The notes under the pieces are model-generated. The model ran no database searches, was not told where the DNA came from, and saw nothing but the letters and a program-made list of their open reading frames with translations. Below, piece by piece: positions 19,818-25,078 of a DNA stretch of 25,352 nt. Positions within the stretch are counted from its first letter, which is position 1. Each line of letters starts with the position of its first letter. The stretch is taken from the IMG/VR virus record IMGVR_UViG_3300036399_000073, positions 1 through 25,352 of that record; one strand, written 5' to 3'. The translations under genes and the position numbers were made by a program. This DNA comes from a virus.

Positions 19818-20624
19818 TTATGCCACCTCTAGCAGCTTGGGGCGCTGAATGACGGTCTGCTTGATGCCGTTGTAAACCGTATGCTCCTTGACGCTGGCCT
19901 TGACGGTGTTGGTGTCGCCATTGCTGCCAATGTTCACGCGACCTTTGTAGAAGATGGTGTTGCCTTGCTCGTCGCGGGCAAGGGTGATGAAGGTGGTGCC
20001 GAACTGGGACTCGAGCACGATGATGCACTCGACGGTGATGGTTAAGGTAATTTTGTCGCCCACGGCACCAATGTGCTGGCTGTTGGCGCGTGCTGCCTCG
20101 GTGCGGTCAATGACGGCAAAGCAGGACTCAACGGCTTCGAGCTGGCGGGCGGACAGGTTGCCCCAATGGCTCAGGTTGCTCATCATGTCGCGCAGGAAGC
20201 TGTTTGTGCCCTCGTAGGCCATCAGGCGGGCCACTACGGCGCTGTTGGCATCACGCCATGCCTGAGTAGCCTCTTGGCGCTCCGCGAGCTTCTTGGCGCG
20301 TTCTGCGGCCATCTGAGCTTGGCGGGCGGCCCGGCGGGACTGTGCGCCAGCTTGGCGGCGGGCGCGGGCGTGAGCAGCGCGGACCTTCTCAAAGCCCTCG
20401 ATGCCCCAGCCGGTCTTGGCCACGCAGTCGCAGCCCACCTTGAACTGCTTGGCACCAGCGATGCTGCCCTTGATCCAGAACTCCCAACGGATACCAGTGC
20501 CGCAATAGTCGCAGCAGCCACCGGCCTTGGTCGTGCCATCGCCGTTCTCAAAGACGTTCTCAGTCACATGGGTGCAGGAGAAGGGAGCTGTTCCGAGGCC
20601 TAATTTTTGGAAGGGGTGGATCAT
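19818..20624 (-). CDS. Zinc-ribbon / OB-fold-like phage DNA-metabolism protein
   Basis: The 268-residue product starts MIHPFQKLGLGTAPFSCTHV. Residues 36-70 contain GCCDYCGTGI and KVGCDCVAKTG, a likely zinc site (C37/C38, C41, C65, C67). Residues 78-125 are a basic, alanine-rich helix that reads as coiled coil. The C-terminal 80 residues look like an OB-fold: VGDKITLTITVECIIVLESQ, FITLARDEQGNTIFYKG and a final KASVKEHTVYNGIKQTVIQR. The 'G..KAHxEY.GxKQT.I.R' ending is one I recall from uncharacterised phage proteins in many hosts. Single-stranded nucleic acid binding is a reasonable inference. The gene stands alone behind regulatory module copy 2 and has only a weak ribosome binding site (GAAAGCGA). 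Confidence 0.68.
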   Translation of the reverse strand: MIHPFQKLGLGTAPFSCTHVTENVFENGDGTTKAGGCCDYCGTGIRWEFWIKGSIAGAKQFKVGCDCVAKTGWGIEGFEKVRAAHARARRQAGAQSRRAARQAQMAAERAKKLAERQEATQAWRDANSAVVARLMAYEGTNSFLRDMMSNLSHWGNLSARQLEAVESCFAVIDRTEAARANSQHIGAVGDKITLTITVECIIVLESQFGTTFITLARDEQGNTIFYKGRVNIGSNGDTNTVKASVKEHTVYNGIKQTVIQRPKLLEVA

Positions 20625-20641
20625 GATTCGCTTTCGTTTCT

Positions 20642-20698
20642 GTGTTACCTGCGATGGTGCAGTGTTGGTAGTGTAACCGCAAATTACACATCAAGCAA
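20642..20698 (-). promoter_or_regulatory. Regulatory module copy 2
   Basis: The perfect inverted repeat GTGTAA-N7-TTACAC (20671-20689) has the same seven-base spacer as copy 1. A -10-like TACACT (20670-20675) pairs with TTGCTT (20693-20698) at a 17-base spacing. The GGTAACAC box (20642-20649), followed by AGAAA, lies 17 bases before the ATG at 20624; its distance to the inverted repeat is 29 bases. Confidence 0.65.
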
Positions 20699-20873
20699 TA
20701 CTTGACTGTTTTTTAAGGTCTTCCATCTTGAGATGGGCCAGCAGTTGTTCAATCGGCCGGGTGATGCGGGGCTCGTAGTTACGCTGTTTGATATACCGCT
20801 CAATCTCCGCAATGATGTAGTCACACCCGTGGTCAAAGCCTTTGATGTATTCGCTCATGGTGGACTCGTTCAC
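20691..20873 (-). CDS. Small phage protein, unknown function
   Basis: I choose GTG 20873 because it overlaps the previous stop as GTGA, the pattern used throughout this region; ATG 20858 (MSEYIKGFDHGCDYIIAEIE) is the alternative and fits equally well by sequence. The product, about 60 residues, is helical with a FDHGCDYIIAEIERYIKQ segment and ends HLKMEDLKKQSSIA. 'GxxxGxxYIxxEIexYI' occurs in small phage proteins without known role. It is the last gene of the unit that begins at 21348. Confidence 0.58.
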   Translation of the reverse strand: MNESTMSEYIKGFDHGCDYIIAEIERYIKQRNYEPRITRPIEQLLAHLKMEDLKKQSSIA

Positions 20874-21025
20874 AGGCAATCATGGATGTTTTCACACCAC
20901 ACCTCGCTGATGACAAACGGAGCCTCGTCCACCACAAGGTCAATCGCATCCTGTGCGCTCGGTGCCTCAACCTGATGCTCCGAGGTGATGTTCTTTTCGC
21001 TTAAGATTTTTACGGTGTAGATCAT
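20870..21025 (-). CDS. 51-residue phage protein
   Basis: A clear ribosome binding site (AGGAGAACAAC) precedes ATG 21025. The 51-residue product starts MIYTVKILSEKNITSEHQVE and continues APSAQDAIDLVVDEAPFVIS, ending WCENIHDCL. The layout of strand, 'VEAPSAQDAIDLV' helix and strand matches small 'Y.V.i.......v.A.sa.eA...v' proteins, common in phages and prophages and structurally simple. The stop overlaps the next start (GTGA). No function known. Confidence 0.66.
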   Translation of the reverse strand: MIYTVKILSEKNITSEHQVEAPSAQDAIDLVVDEAPFVISEVWCENIHDCL

Positions 21026-21039
21026 GTTGTTCTCCTGAT

Positions 21040-21053
21040 GGGGCCGAAGCCCC
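21040..21053 (-). other. UUCG hairpin between two genes of the operon
   Basis: On the minus strand GGGGC-TTCG-GCCCC forms a five-pair G:C stem closed by a C(UUCG)G tetraloop. It lies between the stop at 21061 and the ribosome binding site of the next gene. No T run follows, so it is not a standard terminator; it may stop 3' exonucleases or separate translation of the two genes. The hairpin at 393-406 has the same stem with a UACG loop. Confidence 0.55.
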
Positions 21054-21060
21054 GATTGGT

Positions 21061-21348
21061 TTACTTGCTGGTGACCTTGACCGAGAAGACTGCAGTCACT
21101 TTGGTGTGACGAGCGATCTGCTCTGGTGTGGCACCCAGCTCTGCGAACAGGGCCTTGCTGTCAACCGTGGAGCGGTTGGACTCCATGTAAGTGGCTTTGA
21201 ACAGGTCGCCTTCGACAACCTTGTCGCCGCCCATGCTGGCGCTGTCTTTGATCTGGTCCTTGATGGCGTCGGCTTGCTTGGTTAGCAGGGCGATCTGAGC
21301 GAGCAGTTGGCCGAGAGTGTCAACGTCGTGGGTGATGGTGATGTTCAT
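21061..21348 (-). CDS. Conserved phage protein, coiled-coil
   Basis: The 95-residue product starts MNITITHDVDTLGQLLAQIA, a helical region LLTKQADAIKDQIKDSAS, then VVEGDLFKATYMESNRSTVD, SKALFAELGATPEQIARHTK and a final VFSVKVTSK. The pattern 'lle..Ad.iKd.l...g...veG.lFkA...es.Rst.D.ka..ae' is one I recall from phages of many Proteobacteria, annotated only as hypothetical. It resembles the small proteins encoded beside single-strand annealing systems, but no such gene is seen here, so I leave the function open. Regulatory module copy 3 precedes it; the ribosome binding site is weak (AGAAAGACC). Confidence 0.7.
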   Translation of the reverse strand: MNITITHDVDTLGQLLAQIALLTKQADAIKDQIKDSASMGGDKVVEGDLFKATYMESNRSTVDSKALFAELGATPEQIARHTKVTAVFSVKVTSK

Positions 21349-21363
21349 GTCGCTGGTCTTTCT

Positions 21364-21432
21364 GTGTTACCTGACTTGCGGTATTGCTTTGTCAGTGATG
21401 CTAGTGTAATCCAGAATTAAACGATATGCCAA
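21364..21432 (-). promoter_or_regulatory. Regulatory module copy 3
   Basis: GTGTAA-N7-TTAAAC (21404-21422) is the same inverted repeat with one changed base. The -10-like TACACT (21403-21408) pairs with a good -35, TTGGCA (21427-21432), at an 18-base spacing. The GGTAACAC box (21364-21371), followed by AGAAA, is 15 bases before the ATG at 21348 and 40 bases from the inverted repeat, about one helical turn more than in the other copies. Confidence 0.68.
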
Positions 21433-21437
21433 CTATT

Positions 21438-21749
21438 TCAAATTATTTTTATAGGGACAAACCCTAATAGGGTTCGGGTGTCGTTTAGCAGGTCAGCTTC
21501 GTCGTAGCCGTAGTGCGTGGGGAAGCCCTTTGTGCCGAGCCCGTGGAGGCCCGTCTTGCCCCTGTGATGCTCTGGGCATAGCGGTATGACATCGTAGTGG
21601 CTTGCGCGTCTCCCAGCCCCTGTTCCGGCCCTTGGATGGTGGAGTTCTGCTGGCGTGCCTTGGTAGCCCATACGAAGGCACACCATACAACCTAACTCTG
21701 CAACCTTTGTCATGTGTTTTTTTTCAGCAACAGTAAGTGCTTTTTTCAT
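21438..21749 (-). CDS. Ref-like RecA-dependent HNH nuclease
   Basis: The 103-residue product contains GCMVCLRMG (C21, C24), PAELHHPRAG (H37, H38) and VIPLCPEHHRGKTGLHGLG (C58, H61, H62, H69), followed by FPTHYGYDEADLLN. This is the pattern of the phage P1 Ref family, a small HNH-type nuclease that cuts DNA at RecA filaments (D-loops) and raises recombination. Typical Ref domain length is about 100-190 residues, so this is a short form without a long basic N-terminus. The start overlaps the HNH gene stop (ATGA). Its first residues TVAEKKHMTKVAELGC resemble those of the remnant at 22260-22319. The end (LLGFVPIKII) is encoded by DNA repeated as non-coding sequence near 19805. Confidence 0.85.
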   Translation of the reverse strand: MKKALTVAEKKHMTKVAELGCMVCLRMGYQGTPAELHHPRAGTGAGRRASHYDVIPLCPEHHRGKTGLHGLGTKGFPTHYGYDEADLLNDTRTLLGFVPIKII

Positions 21750-22213
21750 GATTTCATTACTCCATTAAGGGAGGAATATTCGCCAAACAGTTCTATTTCT
21801 TTTGCCAATCTAGCGTTGACCGCAGATTGGAAATCAGCATAACGGCCAAGCGGAATAGTTTTTCCGTTGTGCGCAACTTGAGCAACCCATTTCAATCTTT
21901 TGTTGCACCAATAAACGCCTTTAATTCCGCTCAAATTGTTGTTTGGAGTTCGTGAGTTGAAGGAATTTTGTTGCTGAGTACACAGCCTCAAATTTTTTCT
22001 GCAATTGTCCAACTTGTCTCCATTTATGTGGTCAACAACAGTGTTGGCATCGGCAACCATAATTTCTCGGTGCAAATACCTTTCTCTTACACCATGCCGA
22101 CCACTTACGCGAACATAACCGTGATCGGTAATCCACATTGAAATCCCCACAAACCTTAAAGCATCTTGCTCATCAATTTGCACAATCGTGCCACATCTCA
22201 ATTCAAATTTCAT
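21746..22213 (-). CDS. HNH homing endonuclease with AP2 domain
   Basis: The 155-residue product has an N-terminal strand region, an HNH core with H48 (YLHREIM) and VVDHINGDKLDNCRKNLR (D61, H62, N64, N69), and a C-terminal AP2-type DNA-binding domain (from about residue 95: SGIKGVYWCNKRLKWVAQ, then GRYADFQSAVNARLAKE). HNH plus AP2 is typical of free-standing phage homing endonucleases; they cut one or two strands at a target site and spread by repair. The gene is visibly richer in A and T than its neighbours, which points to transfer. It stands between a ref remnant and a complete ref gene. The ribosome binding site AGGGAGG sits in a small hairpin (22214-22233). Confidence 0.9.
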   Translation of the reverse strand: MKFELRCGTIVQIDEQDALRFVGISMWITDHGYVRVSGRHGVRERYLHREIMVADANTVVDHINGDKLDNCRKNLRLCTQQQNSFNSRTPNNNLSGIKGVYWCNKRLKWVAQVAHNGKTIPLGRYADFQSAVNARLAKEIELFGEYSSLNGVMKS

Positions 22214-22233
22214 AAAGCCTCCCTTGTGGCTTT
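22214..22233 (-). promoter_or_regulatory. Hairpin over the HNH gene ribosome binding site
   Basis: AAAGCC-N8-GGCTTT lies directly before the ATG at 22213. The Shine-Dalgarno AGGGAGG is split between loop (AGGGA) and stem (GG). Folding would limit or time translation. T4 homing endonuclease genes are known to be held down by hairpins that hide their ribosome binding site, so the position is meaningful; the six-pair stem is modest. Confidence 0.45.
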
Positions 22234-22259
22234 GATTGTGCAGGTAAATTGGCTTTGAG

Positions 22260-22319
22260 TCAAGCGCAGCCCAGTTCAGCCACCCGGCTCATGTGCTTTT
22301 TCTCAGCCAGCGTTGTCAT
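22260..22319 (-). pseudogene. Remnant of the 5' end of a ref gene
   Basis: From ATG 22319 the frame reads MTTLAEKKHMSRVAELGCA and then meets TGA. Aligned to the start of the intact Ref protein (TVAEKKHMTKVAELGC), it keeps the AEKKHM and VAELGC blocks and differs at only a few positions. The homology ends at the first zinc-ligand cysteine. Its ATG overlaps the stop of the preceding gene (ATGA), just where a working ref gene would start in this operon. The HNH gene follows after 46 bases. This is best read as an old ref gene cut off by the HNH insertion. The 19-codon peptide may still be translated. Confidence 0.8.
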
Positions 22320-22516
22320 CTGCTCACGGCGTCAATCTGAGACCTGATCCACTCCGGTCCAAGTTTCATCAATGCAATGCGTTGGCTCTGGGTCAGCTTG
22401 ATTGAGTACGTAACCGATAGCGGCTCACCCACCCGCTTATCTTGGTCAATACGCTTGTCTCTTCGGGTGTATTTTTGCTCGTGGCTAATGCGCTCGAACT
22501 CTTCATCTTCGGTCAT
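22316..22516 (-). CDS. Small charged phage protein
   Basis: I choose ATG 22516, which overlaps the previous stop (ATGA) and has GGAAGG seven bases upstream. The 66-residue product starts MTEDEEFERISHEQKYTRRD, continues with charged KRIDQDKRVGEPLSVTYSIK, and ends LMKLGPEWIRSQIDAVSR. The 'LT..Q...L..LG..WIR..ID' end looks like the C-terminus of small ribbon-helix-helix-type or DNA-binding phage proteins, which I offer only as a hint. It is the gene to which ref was originally coupled. Confidence 0.63.
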   Translation of the reverse strand: MTEDEEFERISHEQKYTRRDKRIDQDKRVGEPLSVTYSIKLTQSQRIALMKLGPEWIRSQIDAVSR

Positions 22517-22857
22517 ATCGTGGCCTTCCCTTCTGCCCTGTTGCTGGCCTCTTGCGATCGCCACACTTCGATCCTAGCTTGCGCGGCTATCAGCATCCAC
22601 CGTAGCTCCTCGCGGACCTCCACGGCGTGCTGCAGTGCCAGCAGGTGATCTTTGTACCGGCTCGACGCATACGCCTCACGCTCCTGCATGGCGGCCGTCT
22701 TGTGGCCCAAGGTCTCGGCCTCGATCATCTGCTCGGCCTTGATCGTCTTGCGTAGCTCTTCCATGTAAGTCTTGTTGCCCTCGGCCTGCGCGTAAGCTTT
22801 GCTCTTGGCAATCATGAAGTCGACCGCAGCTTGAGGATCAATCAATTTTTCCGTCAT
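22513..22857 (-). CDS. Conserved helical phage protein
   Basis: The 114-residue product starts MTEKLIDPQAAVDFMIAKSK, then AYAQAEGNKTYMEELRKTIK, and contains AMQEREAYASSRYKDHLLAL and EELRWMLIAAQARIEVWRSQ. This layout ('A.dyli.kskayA.Ak..r.YleE.rKt.kA.lm.....g....qE..Ayahp.Y.....l..A.e.e...rW...aAqaRiE.WRs.') is highly conserved in phages of many bacteria, in my memory near single-strand annealing or RusA genes, but without a function. All-helical; no nuclease motif. Both ends are coupled by ATGA. Confidence 0.78.
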   Translation of the reverse strand: MTEKLIDPQAAVDFMIAKSKAYAQAEGNKTYMEELRKTIKAEQMIEAETLGHKTAAMQEREAYASSRYKDHLLALQHAVEVREELRWMLIAAQARIEVWRSQEASNRAEGKATI

Positions 22858-23057
22858 ACGCCCTCCAAAAATAATGCGTCGCCGGCCTCAATTGGGAACC
22901 AGACTCCCCATGCCACAACCTGCTGGACGTCCATGTGCTCCAAGAACCCGTCAACCGTACCGATCCGGTACTCGGTATCACCGTCCTCGGTCTGGACCTT
23001 GGCAATACCAATTTTGCCCTTACGCCCCTCGTACCACTTGACTTTCATTGGTGTCAT
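22854..23057 (-). CDS. Small phage protein between RusA and conserved protein
   Basis: I choose ATG 23057 because AAGGA lies about six bases upstream and the ATGA overlap with the RusA stop is kept. The 67-residue product starts MTPMKVKWYEGRKGKIGIAK and contains GDTEYRIGTVDGFLEHMDVQ. It ends PIEAGDALFLEGV. It seems to be a small beta-barrel or SH3-like unit, with no cysteine or membrane segment. I do not recognise a family. Confidence 0.62.
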   Translation of the reverse strand: MTPMKVKWYEGRKGKIGIAKVQTEDGDTEYRIGTVDGFLEHMDVQQVVAWGVWFPIEAGDALFLEGV

Positions 23058-23476
23058 TCTTTTTCCTTGATCAAAACGTCCACACCAGCAGTCGCTGAAT
23101 ACACCTTGCGGACATGGCATTCAACAATCTGGCTGTCGTCAACAAAAATAATGCTGTTCATCGCATCACAAATGCTTTTGGCCACGTTGTCCCAGTCAGG
23201 CTTCTTGCAAGGCCACTCAGAGCCGTTCAAACAGGCCTCTACGCGCTTTTTGGGGTAAGACTTAGGCACTGATAGCCTGATGTAGATTGCAGCCTCTAAC
23301 GCCGTTTCTAGCGGTTTGCTGCTGCCCATTGCCTGCAGTGCATAAAACCGGATCTGGTCTTCGTAGCTGCTTGTTTTGGCGTCGGTGTAAGTTGCAACAA
23401 AGTTGCCACGCCGGGCAAACCTTGGCCTGCCTTTGCCGTGCGGCGGGCCGGGGACGGTAAATGTGATTTGCATCAT
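23054..23476 (-). CDS. rusA: RusA-like Holliday junction resolvase
   Basis: Starting at ATG 23476 (ATGA overlap) gives 140 residues, close to the family's usual 120-140. The N-terminus ITFTVPGPPHGKGRPRFARR holds the typical GRPR motif. The catalytic region KKPDWDNVAKSICDAM has D94 and D96, and FVDDSQIVE has D113 and D114. These match the acidic residues (D70, D72, D91) of E. coli RusA. RusA is a dimeric nuclease that cuts Holliday junctions symmetrically; in phages it resolves recombination intermediates before packaging. It lies with ref and the DUF1376 genes in one coupled chain, which supports a recombination/replication unit. Confidence 0.92.
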   Translation of the reverse strand: MMQITFTVPGPPHGKGRPRFARRGNFVATYTDAKTSSYEDQIRFYALQAMGSSKPLETALEAAIYIRLSVPKSYPKKRVEACLNGSEWPCKKPDWDNVAKSICDAMNSIIFVDDSQIVECHVRKVYSATAGVDVLIKEKE

Positions 23477-23721
23477 TGGTTTTGCACCGGTACGCGGTTG
23501 ACCAACTGGTCGGCTGCATTGCGCAGGGCGGTACAAACTGTACCCTCGTCCTCGTTGTCGGCCATGTCCAGCAGCATCTGGGCGCAGGCCCGGCGCTCGA
23601 GGTACATGGCCTGCTTGGTCGTGTAAACGGCAACCGACATGATCTCGGCCTTAGCCTCGGCCAGTGCCTGATTAAATTCGTTCTGCGTGAAAAGGGTTTT
23701 GCCCTGCTCAAAAATATTCAT
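23473..23721 (-). CDS. Small helical phage protein upstream of rusA
   Basis: The 82-residue product starts MNIFEQGKTLFTQNEFNQAL and contains AEAKAEIMSVAVYTTKQAMY, then ERRACAQMLLDMADNEDEGT and ALRNAADQLVNRVP. It is all helical with an AERRACA-type motif ('a..yeR..cA..l......eg.....a..aA..I..R') known from small uncharacterised phage proteins. ATGA overlaps at both ends. No catalytic residues are evident. Confidence 0.68.
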   Translation of the reverse strand: MNIFEQGKTLFTQNEFNQALAEAKAEIMSVAVYTTKQAMYLERRACAQMLLDMADNEDEGTVCTALRNAADQLVNRVPVQNQ

Positions 23722-23930
23722 TTCATTGCCCTAATTTTGGTGTGAATGATTGCAGTGATGCCGGGGAAGTCCTGCTCCAGTTCCTTGAACCGGGCTATCA
23801 GGTAATTCCTCCGGCCGTCTTTTAATGCTTGGTCGCCACCAGCCAGAGCCAGCTCGGCGTAGGTCTGGGTCAATGTCTCCAACCAGTCCAAGCGCAGTTG
23901 TGATGTCGGCGGTGGTGTGGTCGTGTCCAT
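23718..23930 (-). CDS. Small phage protein, probable true frame
   Basis: ATG 23930 has GAGG about five bases upstream (GAGGTAAAAG). The 70-residue product starts MDTTTPPPTSQLRLDWLETL and continues TQTYAELALAGGDQALKDGR, then NYLIARFKELEQDFPGITAI. The composition is natural for a helical protein and the stop overlaps the next start (ATGA). A second frame (23731-23973) overlaps most of it. Function unknown. Confidence 0.66.
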   Translation of the reverse strand: MDTTTPPPTSQLRLDWLETLTQTYAELALAGGDQALKDGRRNYLIARFKELEQDFPGITAIIHTKIRAMK

Positions 23931-23973
23931 CTTTTACCTCGTCAAGCAGTTTGTGAGCTTCAAAGTAGTTCAC
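23731..23973 (-). CDS. Overlapping small ORF with plausible N-terminal half
   Basis: A GTG at 23973 overlaps the previous stop (GTGA) and has GGAG seven bases upstream. Its first 42 residues read VNYFEAHKLLDEVKDGHDHT then TADITTALGLVGDIDPDL, which looks like a genuine short phage protein ('.Y.eAh.LLd.VkdG......I..AL.ltGD.'). Relatives, as I recall, end near 'GDI/GDL'. Here the frame continues through the next gene with unnatural sequence (GWWRPSIKRRPEELPDSP). The likely explanation is that the ancestral stop was lost, leaving a read-on in the shadow of 23718-23930. The product would be 80 residues. Confidence 0.45.
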   Translation of the reverse strand: MNYFEAHKLLDEVKDGHDHTTADITTALGLVGDIDPDLRRAGSGWWRPSIKRRPEELPDSPVQGTGAGLPRHHCNHSHQN

Positions 23974-24215
23974 CACTTTTCTCCAGACTGGTTGTACCAG
24001 TCAGACACCGGCTTTGACAGGGTTTGACGGTCTGACCACTGCTTGTAAGTGGACGTTCCTTCGTTCTTGGGTTTGTTCCCCCACTGGTGGTAGCTGCATT
24101 TTGGCGGTGAACCCTCCATGCGAACGGACCACAAGTTGCCACAACCTGCATGCGAGCAGTACAGCTTGTCGTCGTTTTGGACGGGCTCTTCTTTACGAAA
24201 ATTAGTTAGTGCCAT
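23970..24215 (-). CDS. Small zinc-ribbon-like protein
   Basis: ATG 24215 is preceded by GAGGGGAAATACC. The 81-residue product starts MALTNFRKEEPVQNDDKLYC and has CSHAGCGNLWSVRMEGSPPK followed by CSYHQWGNKP. C20, C25 (CSHAGC), C40 and H43 (CSYH) can form a zinc site. The C-terminus (TYKQWSDRQTLSKPVSDWYN) is polar and aromatic. Small proteins of the 'C...GC...W.......pkCs.H' type are found next to DUF1376 and other replication genes of phages; function unknown. The start lies inside the last 14 bases of the preceding gene. Confidence 0.7.
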   Translation of the reverse strand: MALTNFRKEEPVQNDDKLYCSHAGCGNLWSVRMEGSPPKCSYHQWGNKPKNEGTSTYKQWSDRQTLSKPVSDWYNQSGEKW

Positions 24216-24978
24216 GGTATTTCCCCTCTACGATTTTTGCAAAATTGCTCGGCTTGATGATCCATTCCAAATCAGCGGCAAAAGCTCGTCCGTCCTTACC
24301 ATTGATCTTGCCGACCAGAAAACGGGACTTCTGGATGTGACCAAAAAAGTCATTGAACCAATCCAAGACCGCATCACCGCTGATCGGCTTCTCTTTGCCC
24401 AACTCCGCCGCCACCTCGCGCCAGCGCTGTCTCAGGTAGCCCTGTCGGACAGCGTTCCACACCTCAACCCGGCGCAGGGTAGGCAACTGCTGGTGGTACA
24501 GGTCAATGACTGCTTGGTGCTGACAAGCTGGCAATTTGTCCACAGGTTCACCGTCAGGTGGACAAATATAGGTATCCGTTGTGTTTTGTGTAATGGGTAT
24601 TGGGTTCTGGGTAATGGGTAATGTGTTATGTGTAGCATTGCCTTCGGACTGCATTCGCAATGCGTTCGCATCCCAACGAGCTTTTGCACTCTGTGAAGCC
24701 TTCTGGCTTTTGTCTCCAGCCTTGGCAATTTCACGCTGTACACGGTCTGACACCCAACCTGACTCAGTGCGAACGAAGAACTCTTGCAATACGATGGCAA
24801 TGCTTTCGCAATGCGTTCGCATACGAATGTTCCGCGCCACCTCGTTGATTTCTAGTGGAATTGGCTTTTCGTGCAGATAAACCCAGTCCAGCAGCCGCCG
24901 GTAGGCTAGGTCTTCAAGTTCAGAGAGATGCCCAGTGTGCGACTGATAGTCGCCAATGTTGAACTGGTAGTAGTGCAT
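24202..24978 (-). CDS. DUF1376 replication-initiator-like protein
   Basis: I choose ATG 24978 (AAGG seven bases upstream); a GTG at 25008 lacks support. Residues 1-85 are a DUF1376 domain: MHYYQFNIGDYQSHTGHLSE, LEDLAYRRLLDWVYLHEKPI and a WVSDRVQREI end. A basic helix and a repetitive linker (THNTLPITQNPIPITQN) follow; the last 120 residues contain WNAVRQGYLRQRWREVAAEL and GKINGKDGRAFAADLEWIIK. The end (WIIKPSNFAKIVEGKY) matches DnaT/O-like replication proteins ('W......N..KIlEGkY'). Such proteins bind the phage origin and recruit host helicase. The repeats inside the gene suggest the origin lies here, as in lambda O. Confidence 0.83.
   Translation of the reverse strand: MHYYQFNIGDYQSHTGHLSELEDLAYRRLLDWVYLHEKPIPLEINEVARNIRMRTHCESIAIVLQEFFVRTESGWVSDRVQREIAKAGDKSQKASQSAKARWDANALRMQSEGNATHNTLPITQNPIPITQNTTDTYICPPDGEPVDKLPACQHQAVIDLYHQQLPTLRRVEVWNAVRQGYLRQRWREVAAELGKEKPISGDAVLDWFNDFFGHIQKSRFLVGKINGKDGRAFAADLEWIIKPSNFAKIVEGKYHGTN
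24591..24632. repeat. Six tandem heptamers, consensus TAATGGG
   Basis: On the plus strand the units read taatggg, tattggg, ttctggg, taatggg, taatgtg and ttatgtg without gaps. The array lies in the linker of the DUF1376 gene. A period of seven is not a codon multiple, so DNA structure rather than the protein seems to set it. Possible iterons. Confidence 0.7.
24654..24671. repeat. 18-bp direct repeat, copy A
   Basis: The sequence TTCGCAATGCGTTCGCAT occurs here and, identically, at 24805-24822. It contains TTCGCA twice (spaced by five bases). In this copy the DUF1376 gene reads it as DANALRM. Confidence 0.75.
24805..24822. repeat. 18-bp direct repeat, copy B
   Basis: This copy is identical to 24654-24671, 151 bases away, but is read in another frame, as MRTHCE. 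Conservation of the DNA across frames points to a DNA-level function such as initiator binding. Confidence 0.75.
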
Positions 24979-25078
24979 TTTTGACCTTACTTCGTTGGTC
25001 TGCTTCACTGAAAGAAAACAACGGCAGAAGGGTGAAGAATCCTCTTTTCCCCCGCTAAGGGTAGCCGCGTTTCAAAAA

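Noticed and set aside
24591-24632. Possible CRISPR array
   Set aside because: Units are seven bases without spacers and lie inside a coding linker.
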